Assembly: GCA_020629515.1 (NCBI GenBank)
Contig: JAHDDE010000034.1
Span: 1 to 38,388, forward strand
Origin: Saprospiraceae bacterium
Lineage (GTDB): Bacteria; Bacteroidota; Bacteroidia; Chitinophagales; Saprospiraceae
DNA length: 38,388 nucleotides
Direction: 5' to 3'
In this document: piece by piece, positions 16,137 through 23,273 of the stretch
How positions within the stretch are numbered: the stretch's first letter is position 1
Layout of the letters: each line of letters starts with the position of its first letter
Position numbers and translations under genes: made by a program
The notes under the pieces: generated by a model
Seen by the model: only the letters and a program-made list of their open reading frames with translations
What the model was told of the DNA's origin: nothing
The model's database searches: none

Positions 16137-16167
16137 ATATCTCACTACCTATTTGGTAGTGAGATAT
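16137..16167 (-). terminator. Strong 13-bp hairpin between the companion lipoprotein and GH16 genes
   Basis: The arms 16137-16149 and 16155-16167 are perfectly complementary (ATATCTCACTACC and its reverse complement) around a five-base loop. On the minus strand only TTTT follows before AATT, so it could be a weak or partial terminator, or a stabilising hairpin that sets a ratio between the two gene products. Confidence 0.6.
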
Positions 16168-16203
16168 AATTTGTACTAAAATAGTTCTAAAGAACTGTAT
16201 TTT

Positions 16204-16803
16204 CTATTGCTCTAAGATAAACGTCCAGTTTCCTTCTCCAGCAATTGGAATTCCCAATTTCATTCTTTTTGGTGTCTCAGACATTTCTAAGATAGTATAA
16301 GTACGTGAAGCTGGTTCACTACTTGTTCCATCGCTCAATTCTCCACCATTAAAAGCTTTGGCTAATCCAATAAATGCTCCAGCACCATTAACAGTAATTG
16401 ACGTAGTTGTCGCTTCAAAAGTAAAATTTCCGCCGTTATGTGGAGCAACTGGAGACGCACATCCTTCGGGATCATTCCCTTGCCATGTCTCAACCCAAGT
16501 ACTTCCTCCCATATCAATGCTCAATGTACCGTCAGTAGAAAATGTCCATACATCATCCAGTAAACATGATCTCGTTGCTACCTCATCGCCAGGTAAAAAC
16601 CACCAATCTGCACTACCAACTGCCGGTCCTACAGCCAAAGCAGCTTCTTCGTTAGCAATCGTCCAACTACCTGCTAAAGCAGCCAATGTTGGATCTTCAT
16701 TTTCCATTTCCATATCACCATCGTCTGAACATGATGAAACCAATCCTATGTTAATTGCTGCGAACATTAACATCAATAATTTTAATAATTCCTTCTTTTT
16801 CAT
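16204..16803 (-). CDS. Lipoprotein, probable glucan-utilisation companion of GH16
   Basis: The 199 residues have a lipoprotein signal with C25 in VSSCSDDG and an acidic linker (DMEMENED). A beta-rich domain follows, beginning LAALAGSWTIANEEAALAVG and continuing with VWTFSTDGTLSIDMGG, WVETWQG, APHNGGNFTF and VNGAGAFIGLAKAFNGGEL. This pattern resembles the domain that often occurs N-terminal to, or next to, GH16 modules in Bacteroidota laminarin loci; that is recognition from memory and no function has been shown. Two cysteines (LLDD-flanking SC and EGC) might form a disulfide. It probably binds glucan or supports the adjacent laminarinase. It has its own -7 element and sits just upstream of GH16. 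Confidence 0.75.
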   Translation of the reverse strand: MKKKELLKLLMLMFAAINIGLVSSCSDDGDMEMENEDPTLAALAGSWTIANEEAALAVGPAVGSADWWFLPGDEVATRSCLLDDVWTFSTDGTLSIDMGGSTWVETWQGNDPEGCASPVAPHNGGNFTFEATTTSITVNGAGAFIGLAKAFNGGELSDGTSSEPASRTYTILEMSETPKRMKLGIPIAGEGNWTFILEQ

Positions 16804-16829
16804 AATTCCTAAAATTTTTAATTAGTGAG

Positions 16830-16837
16830 CAAATATA
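16830..16837 (-). promoter_or_regulatory. Candidate -7 element (TATATTTG) of the GH16-companion lipoprotein gene
   Basis: TATATTTG on the minus strand fits TAnnTTTG and is 26 bases before the ATG at 16803, inside the 61-base gap after prfC. No clear -33 box is seen. Confidence 0.4.
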
Positions 16838-16864
16838 TATGATATTATACTTCTTTATTACTTC

Positions 16865-18445
16865 TTAATATTCACTTGTAAAGTGAAATGAAATTTTTGG
16901 ATGATTTTCTTGAACCGTTTTTAATCCCCACTGAGTTTCAGCCATATAGACCAGTTTTCCATCTTTATCTTTCGCAATATCTTTTTTTCTTCTACTGATG
17001 AATTCCTTCATCTCCTTAGGATCATCGCATGTAACCCAACAAGCCTTATAAATTCTCAATGGCTCGTAAGTACAAGATGCTCCATACTCATGTTCCAACC
17101 GATATTGTATAACGTCAAACTGTAACGCTCCTACCGTTCCAATAATTTTACGTTGGGACTGTTCCATGACAAAAAGTTGAGCAACACCCTCATCCATTAG
17201 TTGAAGTATTCCTTTATTGAGTTGTTTAGTCTTTAGCGGATTAGCATTGTTGACAAATCGAAACTGTTCTGGAGAGAAACTCGGAATCCCTTTATAATTT
17301 AATGTTTCTCCAGCAGTCAAAGTATCGCCAATTTTGAAATTGCCACTATCATATAATCCTACGATATCTCCAGGATAAGCCTCGTCTACTACTTCTTTTC
17401 TCGCTGCCATAAATGATGTTGGATTTGAAAATTTTAGTTTTCTATCCAACCTTTGGTGCTTATAATTGGTATTCCTTTCAAAGATGCCAGAACATATCCT
17501 TAAAAAGGCAATTCGATCCCTGTGCTTTGGGTCAATATTTGCATGGATTTTAAATACAAAACCGCTAAAGCTGGGTTCATTAGGTTCCACCAGTCGCTCT
17601 TCCGTTTCTCGAGCCAACGGTGCAGGTGCAATTTCAACAAAACAATCCAACAACTCTTTAACACCGAAGTTATTAATGGCACTCCCAAAGAACACTGGTG
17701 ATATATTACCCTTTAGATATTCTTCTACTTCAAGAGAAGGATATACTTCGGTGATCATTTCTACCTCACTCCTTAGTTCTTCAGCCGCAGCTTCTCCAAC
17801 TATTTGGTCCAAACTATTATCATCCAAATCTGTGAAGGTCATTGTTTCTTCTTCAGCTTGCTTGCCATGTGCGCTAAATAGACAAAGTTTCTGTTCATAT
17901 AAATTATATACTCCCTGAAATCGTTGTCCCATACCAATAGGCCAACTTTGAGGTACTACGTTTATACCTAATTTTTGTTCGACCTCATCTAATAAATCAA
18001 ATGCATCCTTCCCTTCTCTATCGAGCTTGTTTATAAAGACGATTATGGGAGTCTTACGCATTTTACAAACTTTGACAAGATTCTCAGTCTGTTCTTCGAC
18101 ACCTTTGGCTACATCGATAACAACTATCACACTATCTACCGCTGTCAGGGTGCGATAAGTATCTTCAGCAAAATCTTTGTGGCCTGGAGTATCTAATATA
18201 TTAACCTTCTTACCTCGATAATCAAAAGCCATAACTGAGGTAGCTACAGATATCCCTCTTTGCCTTTCGATATCCATAAAGTCAGATGTGGCCCCTTTCT
18301 TAATTTTATTTGACTTTACAGCACCTGCAACTTGAATCGCTCCCCCAAAAAGGAGTAATTTTTCTGTCAAAGTTGTCTTTCCAGCATCTGGATGTGATAC
18401 TATTCCAAAAGTTCTTCTTTTTTTGATCTCTTCTTCTAGACCCAT
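16865..18445 (-). CDS. prfC: Peptide chain release factor 3
   Basis: RF3 is a GTPase that removes RF1/RF2 from the ribosome after termination. The 526 residues show the G1 loop [11 protein letters not shown] (18-28), switch I region [17 protein letters not shown]3 [14 protein letters not shown], and G4 NKLDREG. RF3-specific segments follow, including [16 protein letters not shown] and [24 protein letters not shown]. The length and order match E. coli RF3 (529). EF-G is excluded by the missing domains IV and V. It is divergent from the antiporter gene and has its own -7 element. The small gap to the lipoprotein gene downstream contains a separate promoter. Confidence 0.96.
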   Translation of the reverse strand: MGLEEEIKKRRTFGIVSHPDAGKTTLTEKLLLFGGAIQVAGAVKSNKIKKGATSDFMDIERQRGISVATSVMAFDYRGKKVNILDTPGHKDFAEDTYRTLTAVDSVIVVIDVAKGVEEQTENLVKVCKMRKTPIIVFINKLDREGKDAFDLLDEVEQKLGINVVPQSWPIGMGQRFQGVYNLYEQKLCLFSAHGKQAEEETMTFTDLDDNSLDQIVGEAAAEELRSEVEMITEVYPSLEVEEYLKGNISPVFFGSAINNFGVKELLDCFVEIAPAPLARETEERLVEPNEPSFSGFVFKIHANIDPKHRDRIAFLRICSGIFERNTNYKHQRLDRKLKFSNPTSFMAARKEVVDEAYPGDIVGLYDSGNFKIGDTLTAGETLNYKGIPSFSPEQFRFVNNANPLKTKQLNKGILQLMDEGVAQLFVMEQSQRKIIGTVGALQFDVIQYRLEHEYGASCTYEPLRIYKACWVTCDDPKEMKEFISRRKKDIAKDKDGKLVYMAETQWGLKTVQENHPKISFHFTSEY

Positions 18446-18477
18446 TTTGATATTTGTACGTCTTAAAAAACGAGCAG

Positions 18478-18485
18478 CAAAAGTA
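18478..18485 (-). promoter_or_regulatory. Candidate -7 element of prfC (TACTTTTG)
   Basis: TACTTTTG followed by C on the minus strand matches TAnnTTTG and lies 32 bases before the prfC ATG. A good -33 TTG is not visible. Confidence 0.45.
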
Positions 18486-18576
18486 TAGATTTTAATCGAA
18501 GTGATTCCTTATTTTGCGGCGGTGTATACTATACTCGTATTGGTGTTGTTATTTTAACATAAGTATTAGAAAGAAA

Positions 18577-20433
18577 ATGGTAGAATTAGGCGGAATTGTT
18601 ATACTCGGTATTATGGCACAGTGGATTGCATGGAAGCTCAAAGTTCCAGCGATATTACCGTTGATCATTACTGGGTTGATTGTTGGACCATTATCTACGC
18701 TTTGGTCTCATGGCGGAGAAAAATGGATATCACCTATATGGAATGGAGCGCATGGTCTATTTCCCGGAGAAAGTTTATTTCACTTTGTAGAGCTTTCTAT
18801 CGGGATTATACTTTTTGAGGGCGGTATGACCCTGAAGCGCCATGAGATACGTGGTGTGGGTGACACCATCGGCAAGCTCATAAGTGTCGGTGCTCTGGTA
18901 ACCTTTGTATGTTCTACTCTTTTGGCTCACTATGTTGTTGATCTTAATTGGTCTATATCATTTTTATTTGCTGCATTAATTATTGTTACTGGGCCTACTG
19001 TAATTGCTCCAATATTGAGAAATGTACCTCTCAATAGGAATGTGGCAACCGTCTTAAAATGGGAAGGTATTCTCATCGATCCAATAGGAGCATTAGCAGC
19101 AGTATTAGTTTACGAATTTATAAGTGCTGCGGGGCATCACGAAGGGAGTTTCACCTCAGAAGCTATATTGCAATTCATCCAAATTGTTTTAGTGGGACTT
19201 TCCCTTGGAACCATAGCAGCATTATCTCTAAGAGAAATGTTGAAGCGAGATTGGATTCCGCATTATTTGCTCACCATATTCTCATTAGCATTTGTTCTGG
19301 CTTTATTCATAGGTTCGAGTTTGATAGTACATGATTCAGGGTTACTCACAGTTGTTGTTGCGGGTATGGTATTAGGTAATATTGATGTGAAACACATTGA
19401 TGAAATCTATTATTTTAAAGAGTCCTTAAGTATTCTGTTGATTTCAGTTTTATTCATATTGCTATCCGCTAATATAGATTTACCTGATCTACAGTTATTA
19501 ATGGATTGGAAACCTTTGACATTATTCGCTTTGGTTATATTTTTTATTAGGCCATTGTCAGTATTCCTAAGTACTACCCAATCAACACTCACTACCAAAG
19601 AAAAAATGTTTATTAGTTGGATGGGGCCAAGAGGTATCGTGGCAGCAGGGATCGCCTCTTTATTTGGATTAAAATTGGCTAGTAGTAATTTTCCACAAGC
19701 CGAATACATTACTCCGTTAGTATTCATGGTCGTTCTTGGAACTGTATTGCTCAATGCCACCACTGCCAAACTCGTAGCAAAGATGTTAGGCGTGACTTTA
19801 GAAACCAGTAACGGTATGTTATTAGTTGGTGCAACCAAACCTTCAAGACTAATAGCAGAGTATCTACAAAGCTGTGGATTAAACGTAGTCCTCGTGGATA
19901 GTAATAAAAATAATATCAATAGAGCAGAGGCCATGGGTCTAAAAGCAATTAATGCAAACATATATAACGAAGACCTATCAGGTAATCTTGACTTAAATGA
20001 TGTGGGTGTTCTTATGGCCCTAACCGGCAGTGCTGATGTAAATCAATATGCCATTACTAAGCTTAAAACTAATTTTGGAGAACATGGAGCATATCGATTG
20101 ATAACTGCTGAAGAACTTAAAGATGTAAGTCTCATCGGCAATGATTGTCTATTCTCGGCGACAGATGATTACATTAATTATAGCGAAGTCGCAAGGGACT
20201 ATCCAGTGATACATGAGTATACGCTAAAGGAGGCTGAATCTTTTTCTGCCACGCTCAAGATTATCAATGATAGCCAGAAGAGTATCCCATTATTTATAAA
20301 GAAAGGAGAAGATAAAATTATTCCAATCTTAATCACAGATACAGAATTGACTATCGAGGACGGCGATGTCTTAGTATATATGGGTAAGGAGGTGATCCAA
20401 AATGAGCCTAAAGAAGTAGAAGAGACTGTTTAA
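18577..20433 (+). CDS. CPA1-type cation/proton antiporter with C-terminal RCK (TrkA-N) domain
   Basis: The protein of 618 residues exchanges Na+ or K+ for H+ across the inner membrane; the ion is not decided by sequence. About twelve membrane helices span residues 1-395. They include FLFAALIIVTGPTVIAPIL, with the T-G-P-T motif of the NhaP-like branch, and WEGILIDPIGALAAV, whose acidic residues fit the ion site. A Rossmann-like RCK_N domain begins at about 410 (MLLVGATKPSRLIAEYL, VVLVDSNKNN) and is followed by a TrkA-C-like region near 540-600, so nucleotide or ion ligands may gate transport. I chose ATG 18577 (MVELGGIVILG) over the TTG at 18514, whose 21 extra residues do not look like this family. 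Confidence 0.9.
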   Translation: MVELGGIVILGIMAQWIAWKLKVPAILPLIITGLIVGPLSTLWSHGGEKWISPIWNGAHGLFPGESLFHFVELSIGIILFEGGMTLKRHEIRGVGDTIGKLISVGALVTFVCSTLLAHYVVDLNWSISFLFAALIIVTGPTVIAPILRNVPLNRNVATVLKWEGILIDPIGALAAVLVYEFISAAGHHEGSFTSEAILQFIQIVLVGLSLGTIAALSLREMLKRDWIPHYLLTIFSLAFVLALFIGSSLIVHDSGLLTVVVAGMVLGNIDVKHIDEIYYFKESLSILLISVLFILLSANIDLPDLQLLMDWKPLTLFALVIFFIRPLSVFLSTTQSTLTTKEKMFISWMGPRGIVAAGIASLFGLKLASSNFPQAEYITPLVFMVVLGTVLLNATTAKLVAKMLGVTLETSNGMLLVGATKPSRLIAEYLQSCGLNVVLVDSNKNNINRAEAMGLKAINANIYNEDLSGNLDLNDVGVLMALTGSADVNQYAITKLKTNFGEHGAYRLITAEELKDVSLIGNDCLFSATDDYINYSEVARDYPVIHEYTLKEAESFSATLKIINDSQKSIPLFIKKGEDKIIPILITDTELTIEDGDVLVYMGKEVIQNEPKEVEETV

Positions 20434-21386
20434 ATCTCTTTTACCTCTTCCAATTCTAATCCTTTTGCCGTCATTATGAATGGTTTCTCGGGATTATAGA
20501 TGCTCAAGCCATTGACATATTCTGACTGTTTGATAATATCCGTTGATCCTTTGAGCTGTACTGATTTTTTAATCGGAATTTTAATGGTATATCGATAATT
20601 CTGCATTCTGAATCTTTGATCTTCAGAAAGATGCGTATAATCAGACAACCTTATCTCATTACCACTAATCTCAATATTGGGATCTAAATGATTCATACTT
20701 TTAATAGCCGTCTTCCTATTTTGACCAGTAGCGCTACTTGTCTTTACTATGGAGACAAAATCGCTTTGAGTAGGGACTAATTCAACTTGAATGTTTCTTA
20801 GGTAAAGATCCCCACCGGATATAAATAGGTGATCATCAAGATTAATTGTTCTAATATCCTGCGAAAAGACATCATCATAACCGGATTGTAAATTTAAGAT
20901 TAATGGTTGATCAGGGTCTACTTTTTCTTCATATACCACTTCTGTATTGGTATACTTGTGGACAAAATTTTTAGCCCCAAAAATTAGTGTCGCAGCAAAC
21001 AGAAACATACTAACCATCCACACTCCAAATGTACCTCTACGAGTTCTACTCCCTATTTCATATCCCCAGATGACTTTAAACAGCAACCAGATCAATACGA
21101 TAAGTGGAATAATACCCAAACCTATTACACCGGAGAAAAACCCTATATAACCACTAATTACAGGTTCCGGCGAAAATGCTGGTATAAGAGGAGTAACGAA
21201 ATACCCAGTAAAAACAAAAACCACCCATGACAATAAGAAAGAGGCGATCACAAGGATCGCCACAATCTTAATAATAGGGAATAGTAACTTTTTGATTAAT
21301 CCAATGACCGCACTTACAATATTTCTTATCCCTGAGAATGCTCTCGAAATAAGAGATTGCGTGGTCTCATTATGCAGGCTTACTCT
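20430..21386 (-). CDS. C-terminal part of the frameshifted PspC-toastrack membrane protein
   Basis: This reading frame continues the PspC gene after a -1 shift at the A10 run (21386-21395). Read from AGA at 21386-21384 it gives 318 residues. These have a linker (TTQSLISRAFSGIRNIVSAVIG), at least three membrane helices, a basic loop (SRTRRGTFG), a further helix, and a beta-rich outer part (LNLQSGYDDVF, HLFISGGDLYLRNIQVEL, NYRYTIKIPIKKSVQLKG) resembling toastrack/DUF4097-like domains. No ATG occurs in this frame; the first conventional start is GTG at 21263, which would begin inside a hydrophobic helix. It is therefore most likely the second half of one 532-residue PspC-family protein, not a gene of its own. 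It ends with a four-base stop overlap against the antiporter gene. Confidence 0.75.
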   Translation of the reverse strand, partial: RVSLHNETTQSLISRAFSGIRNIVSAVIGLIKKLLFPIIKIVAILVIASFLLSWVVFVFTGYFVTPLIPAFSPEPVISGYIGFFSGVIGLGIIPLIVLIWLLFKVIWGYEIGSRTRRGTFGVWMVSMFLFAATLIFGAKNFVHKYTNTEVVYEEKVDPDQPLILNLQSGYDDVFSQDIRTINLDDHLFISGGDLYLRNIQVELVPTQSDFVSIVKTSSATGQNRKTAIKSMNHLDPNIEISGNEIRLSDYTHLSEDQRFRMQNYRYTIKIPIKKSVQLKGSTDIIKQSEYVNGLSIYNPEKPFIMTAKGLELEEVKEI

Positions 21387-22027
21387 TTTTTTTTTGAGTT
21401 GAACTCACGAGTGAATTCATTGATCGTATCAGTAAGATTATTCAATTCTTCTTCTACCTTCTTGGCAATATTCGAAACGTTAATTTTCTCCCCCTTCATA
21501 GAAAGCTTGTCTCCAGAAGTTTTAGCCTCAGGGATCACGGCCCAAAGTATCAGATATAAAGGAAGTGAAACTCCTCCTCCAAAAAGTCCAATTACGAAAG
21601 CTATTCTCACCCATAGAGCATTGTGAACTCCAAAGTATGCCGCTAAACCAGCTGCTACACCTCCCACCACTTTAGTGTCTGGATCTCTGAATAGCTTCTT
21701 CCCTGTCTTATATTGGGACTCTTCTTTGTATTCCTTTTTTGCAGTTGCCTCGTGATGACTTTCCTCTGTCGCCCCAAAGTCTTGGGGTTTACCCATGACC
21801 TTAATCACATTATCCACTTCACGCATACCTACTATGGGCTGTCCTTTTAACTCTTCATTAAATAGTTCTGCGATTCGGGCTTCTATATCAGAGATGATAT
21901 CATCACATCCTTCTGATTCAGAAAAATGTTTTTTTATAGTGTTAAGATATTTATCAAGAGCATAAAAGGCATTGTCATCAATAGTAAATGGATAGCCTCC
22001 TAAATTGATATTGAATATTTTGTTCAT
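21380..22027 (-). CDS. PspC-domain protein, zero-frame product (215 aa) of a frameshift-split gene
   Basis: The first 90 residues (INLGGYPFTIDDNAFYALDKYL, DIISDIEARIAELFNEEL, VDNVIKVMGKPQDFG) form the helical domain usual before PspC in Bacteroidota. The PspC domain itself is at about 108-168: LFRDPDTKVVGGVAAGLAAYFGV, then a membrane helix ending LYLILWAVIPEA. The zero frame stops right after FNSKKKE, at TAA 21380-21382 just past ten consecutive A. In other Bacteroidota, as I recall, PspC proteins continue beyond this point into membrane and toastrack regions, which here lie in the -1 frame. The gene follows padR by 45 bases in the same operon. A role in envelope stress signalling is inferred from the family. 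Confidence 0.85.
   Translation of the reverse strand: MNKIFNINLGGYPFTIDDNAFYALDKYLNTIKKHFSESEGCDDIISDIEARIAELFNEELKGQPIVGMREVDNVIKVMGKPQDFGATEESHHEATAKKEYKEESQYKTGKKLFRDPDTKVVGGVAAGLAAYFGVHNALWVRIAFVIGLFGGGVSLPLYLILWAVIPEAKTSGDKLSMKGEKINVSNIAKKVEEELNNLTDTINEFTREFNSKKKE
21386..21395 (-). other. A10 homopolymer: probable -1 frameshift or slippage site in the PspC gene
   Basis: On the coding (minus) strand the codons TCA-AAA-AAA-AAA-GAG-TAA end the zero frame. Re-reading one A gives AGA-GTA-AGC-CTG and joins 214 zero-frame codons to 318 further codons, making 532 residues. A run of this length favours ribosomal -1 slippage on AAA-AAA, RNA polymerase stuttering, phase variation, or a read error. 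Confidence 0.7.
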
Positions 22028-22072
22028 TTTTATTCAGTTAAAATGGTTAAGCAAATCCTGATAAATATCAGA

Positions 22073-22441
22073 TCACTTGTTATCAGCTTTTTTGGTTGTA
22101 GTTGCCGCTGACTTGGCCTTTTTTGTCGCCTTGGTCACCGCCGTATTTAATTCATTCCATGTTTCATGCAATCCCCCCAGAAATTCATCACCCAACTCAG
22201 TAAGGCTATAATATTTTCTAGGTGGTCCGCTCGTAGACTCTTGCCACTCGTATTTGAGCAGCTCTGCATTTTTCAATCTTGATAAGAGAGGATATAATGT
22301 ACCTTCTACAACAATTAACTTCGCTTCTTTTAGCTTTTTGATAATGTCAGAAGGATATGCCTCTTCTTGCGAAATAATCGAAAGCACACACAATTCTAAA
22401 ATCCCTTTCCTCATCTGTGCTTTTGTGTTTTCAATAGTCAT
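22073..22441 (-). CDS. PadR-family transcriptional repressor
   Basis: The 122 residues form a winged helix of the PadR type, short (s2-like) class. MRKGILELCVLSIISQEEAYPSDIIKKL (10-37) is the first part of the DNA-binding domain, EGTLYPLLSRLKNAELL the recognition region, and GPPRKYYSLTELG the wing. A helix for dimerisation follows (HETWNELNTAVTKATKK), and the tail is lysine- and alanine-rich. In Bacteroidota this gene commonly precedes a PspC gene, as here. The promoter upstream contains a perfect palindrome between its two boxes, so autorepression is likely; the inducing signal is unknown. Confidence 0.92.
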   Translation of the reverse strand: MTIENTKAQMRKGILELCVLSIISQEEAYPSDIIKKLKEAKLIVVEGTLYPLLSRLKNAELLKYEWQESTSGPPRKYYSLTELGDEFLGGLHETWNELNTAVTKATKKAKSAATTTKKADNK

Positions 22442-22466
22442 ATCATATCATTTGATGATTACAATT

Positions 22467-22498
22467 CAAATATACACAAAACATATAGTACTATGCAA
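22467..22498 (-). promoter_or_regulatory. Promoter of the padR-PspC operon (TTG-N21-TATATTTG)
   Basis: On the minus strand TTG at 22496-22498 is followed after 21 bases by TATATTTG at 22467-22474, close to the Bacteroidota consensus. Transcription would start near 22460-22463, about 20 bases before the padR ATG at 22441. Confidence 0.65.
22482..22495. promoter_or_regulatory. Candidate PadR operator 1 (core ATAGTACTAT)
   Basis: The 10-base core at 22485-22494 is a perfect palindrome, lying within CATATAGTACTATG. It occupies the spacer between the -33 and -7 boxes, where a bound repressor would block RNA polymerase. Confidence 0.6.
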
Positions 22499-22521
22499 TA
22501 CAAGGTAGCTTAATAACACAA

Positions 22522-22532
22522 AGTACTATATG
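22522..22532. promoter_or_regulatory. Candidate PadR operator 2 (AGTACTATATG)
   Basis: AGTACTATATG is the exact reverse complement of CATATAGTACT at 22482-22492. The two sites are about 40 bases apart centre to centre, close to four helical turns, which would allow cooperative binding on one face of the DNA. Confidence 0.5.
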
Positions 22533-22574
22533 AATGACACCTATTCATCGACTAACGTGACTAAACAATAGAAA

Positions 22575-23141
22575 TTAAATATTAAGACCCTTGAGGATGG
22601 ATTTCATATTATGAAAATGATCAGGATTGTCATGGAGCACTATAATATCTCCAGCCATAAGTGACTTATTCACTTTCGCCAATACTTGGTCTGTATTGAT
22701 AGTAGTTATGAAATCTCCAGGCATAACACTCCACATCATGACATCATATTTAGCCTTTATGGATTGATATTGGCTCCATCCGATCTGCCCATATGGAGGC
22801 CTAAAAAGAGTCGAACCGGTTACGTCAAAACCTCGCTCCACATTTTTTAAAAAATCCGACGTAGAAATACGCCATCCCTTCAAATGGTCATATCCGTGAT
22901 TACCAATTATATGTCCTTCTCTCTGGATCTCAGTTAATAAGTCAGGATACCGCTCGGCATTTTTACCTAAAACAAAAAATATAGCCTTTAGATTCTGACT
23001 CTTTAAATAGTGCAATATCCATGGAGTCGTTTCAGGGTGTGGACCATCGTCAAAAGTGAGCAAAATGTCATCAGTGTAGTGTGCCCATATCATACCACTG
23101 AAAACTTTACGCACCCAAATAGGAACCTTAAAGAGAAACAC
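22575..23141 (-). CDS. Polysaccharide deacetylase (NodB-type, carbohydrate esterase 4)
   Basis: The 188 residues form a minimal NodB domain that removes N- or O-acetyl groups from polysaccharides such as peptidoglycan or chitin-like glycans. Motif 1 is TFDDGPHP (29-36) with D31 and metal ligand D32. Motif 2 is NHGYDH (81-86) with H82 and H86. Motif 3 is RPPYGQ (114-119), and motif 5 is VLHDN near 169-173. There is no clear signal peptide; the N terminus (FKVPIWVRKVFSGMIW) is basic and amphipathic, as in similar Bacteroidota proteins. The start is GTG at 23141, because an in-frame stop lies four codons upstream and no earlier ATG exists. The substrate is unknown. Confidence 0.88.
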   Translation of the reverse strand: MFLFKVPIWVRKVFSGMIWAHYTDDILLTFDDGPHPETTPWILHYLKSQNLKAIFFVLGKNAERYPDLLTEIQREGHIIGNHGYDHLKGWRISTSDFLKNVERGFDVTGSTLFRPPYGQIGWSQYQSIKAKYDVMMWSVMPGDFITTINTDQVLAKVNKSLMAGDIIVLHDNPDHFHNMKSILKGLNI

Positions 23142-23194
23142 GAATCTTTTTTAAATGAAATACCATATTATAGGTTTTAATATAACAATGGTAA

Positions 23195-23202
23195 TATTTT
23201 TG
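23195..23202 (+). promoter_or_regulatory. Candidate -7 element of gltX (TATTTTTG)
   Basis: TATTTTTG followed by C fits TAnnTTTG. It would start transcription near 23208, leaving an untranslated leader of about 65 bases before the gltX ATG. A matching -33 TTG is not obvious. Confidence 0.4.
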
Positions 23203-23273
23203 CAGCTTTTAATCGATTGAAACATCTACCATCAATCTTAAATCAGATTCATTATTACTTTGTAAAGCATAAT

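Noticed and set aside
16358-16825. A 155-codon forward frame opposite the companion lipoprotein
   Set aside because: It mirrors the lipoprotein gene codon by codon, has low-complexity composition and no family resemblance, as do the other long antisense frames over glyS, prfC, hflX and the antiporter.
18514-18576. TTG-initiated extension of the antiporter
   Set aside because: The extra residues (RRCILYSYWCCYFN) are unlike family N termini, and ATG 18577 begins the first membrane helix properly.
20430-21263. Treating the region as an independent 277-aa gene starting at GTG
   Set aside because: The GTG falls inside a hydrophobic helix, coding-like sequence continues upstream to the A10 run, and domain content continues the PspC protein.
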